DNA of 64,000 bases from an uncultured Bacteroidota bacterium (GTDB lineage: Bacteria; Bacteroidota; Bacteroidia; Flavobacteriales; Flavobacteriaceae). The notes beneath the pieces are model-generated. The model did no database searches. It saw only the letters and a list, made by a program, of their open reading frames with translations, and was not told the DNA's origin. Both the position numbers and the translations under genes were made by a program. Positions 63,741 through 64,000 of the stretch are shown piece after piece (within the stretch, counting starts at the first letter, position 1; each line of letters begins with the position of its first letter). The DNA lies in the NCBI GenBank assembly GCA_902584445.1, contig CACHZY010000001.1, positions 44,104 to 108,103 on the forward strand, read 5' to 3'.

Positions 63741-63763
63741 TTTAAATAATTTTAGGTTAATAA

Positions 63764-63831
63764 TTGCTAATATAACAAAACCTACAAAAAAGGGGATAAA
63801 TAAAAAACCCTCCATTAGGGAGGGTTCAAAT
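63764..63831 (-). repeat. Terminator-plus-leader module, copy B
   Basis: Second copy of the module at 63251-63320, about 85 percent identical by eye. On the minus strand the hairpin AACCCTCC-CTAAT-GGAGGGTT is followed by six T, a strong intrinsic terminator for the gene at 63854, and then TTTTTTGTAGGTTTTGTTATATT about 25 bp before the 63740 ATG. TAGGTTTTG resembles a -7 element with one extra T. Confidence 0.75.
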
Positions 63832-63853
63832 AAACTTTATTAAAACAGTTAAA

Positions 63854-64000
63854 TTATGATCCCGCAGTTGTAGCTATAGTTTGGGTCAAAATTGCATCCT
63901 GTTTTGTTGTTAAATTTTCTCCATAATTATCAATTATATATTTATACTCCTTCTGAGATAAATTATGAAAAATCTTGGAGTTTTTATATTCATCCATATT
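63854..64000 (-). CDS. Small protein, partial or starting at window edge
   Basis: A minus-strand frame ends with TAA at 63854-63856 and remains open to the edge. From an ATG at 63995-63997 it would encode 47 residues (MDEYKNSKIFHNLSQKEY, then YIIDNYGENLTTKQDA and ending TIATTAGS); the real start may lie outside. Composition is that of a genuine hydrophilic coding sequence. It is followed by the strong terminator of module copy B and belongs to the same-strand array of small genes. No family is recognised. Confidence 0.5.
   Translation of the reverse strand, partial: NMDEYKNSKIFHNLSQKEYKYIIDNYGENLTTKQDAILTQTIATTAGS

Noticed and set aside
63741..63815. Longer N-terminus for the secreted protein at 63321
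   Set aside because: It would translate the repeated terminator and leader; a clear signal peptide starts at the ATG on 63740.

Overview
The window is AT-rich chromosomal DNA from a marine-type flavobacterium (Bacteroidota). The evidence is a GldI gliding lipoprotein, a PorP/SprF protein next to a giant surface protein with a type B type IX secretion (T9SS) C-terminal domain, promoters of the Bacteroidota form TTTG-N19-TAnnTTTG, long Bacteroidota-type LepB, DUF5683 and WbqC genes beside parAB, and an OmpA protein with thrombospondin type 3 repeats. There is no rRNA, CRISPR array, recognisable transposase or phage gene. I see three tRNA genes: Pro-GGG, Pro-UGG and Arg-ACG.

Layout. 1-16.3 kb is core housekeeping: two prolyl isomerases (one cut by the window edge), an NrnA-like DHH phosphoesterase, ndk, a DciA-like gene beside recF, ribH, a small conserved membrane protein, mutL, two rhomboids, an EEP-fold protein, then wbqC-lepB-dapB-DUF5683-parB-parA and a DivIC/FtsB-like gene. 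16.3-26.1 kb is a periplasmic sugar-oxidation and desulfation locus: cytochrome c, PQQ-type sugar dehydrogenase, two Gfo/Idh/MocA oxidoreductases, a DUF6807/PmoA-like protein and a sulfatase on the minus strand, with ThuA-like, esterase and nagB genes on the plus strand. 26.2-33.2 kb holds porP/sprF and a 2037-residue BspA-repeat adhesin-like protein. 33.2-42.1 kb contains the two tRNA-Pro genes around an orphan methyltransferase, an OxyR regulator, a cyclophilin and a NUDIX gene whose start codons overlap head to head, plsC-like, DUF3089, SDR, TIM-barrel and OmpA genes. 42.1-46.0 kb is a galactose locus (galE, Na+/sugar symporter, galK). 46.2-56.3 kb has typA, an RND transporter/LolA-like/beta-barrel set with a divergent HxlR regulator, a DEAD-box helicase and glnB-amtB.

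56.5-62.1 kb is accessory metabolism: an FkbM methyltransferase, an AlkB-type membrane hydroxylase, then a tight aldo/keto reductase, SsuD-like flavin monooxygenase and SSS symporter operon. This last set resembles the oxidative sulfoquinovose (sulfo-SMO) logic of import, desulfonation to an aldehyde sugar and NAD(P)H reduction, but with a sodium symporter as importer. From tRNA-Arg (62.2 kb) to the end there is a run of small, unrecognised, mostly secreted or membrane minus-strand genes. Two of their intergenic regions carry the same roughly 65-bp terminator-plus-leader module, giving the run a cassette-like look.

The best candidates for something new are the putative sulfonate operon, the repeated modules in the right-end array, the RND/LolA-like/barrel set with a leader hairpin, a perfect 14-bp inverted repeat inside the methyltransferase gene, and a parS-like site inside wbqC.
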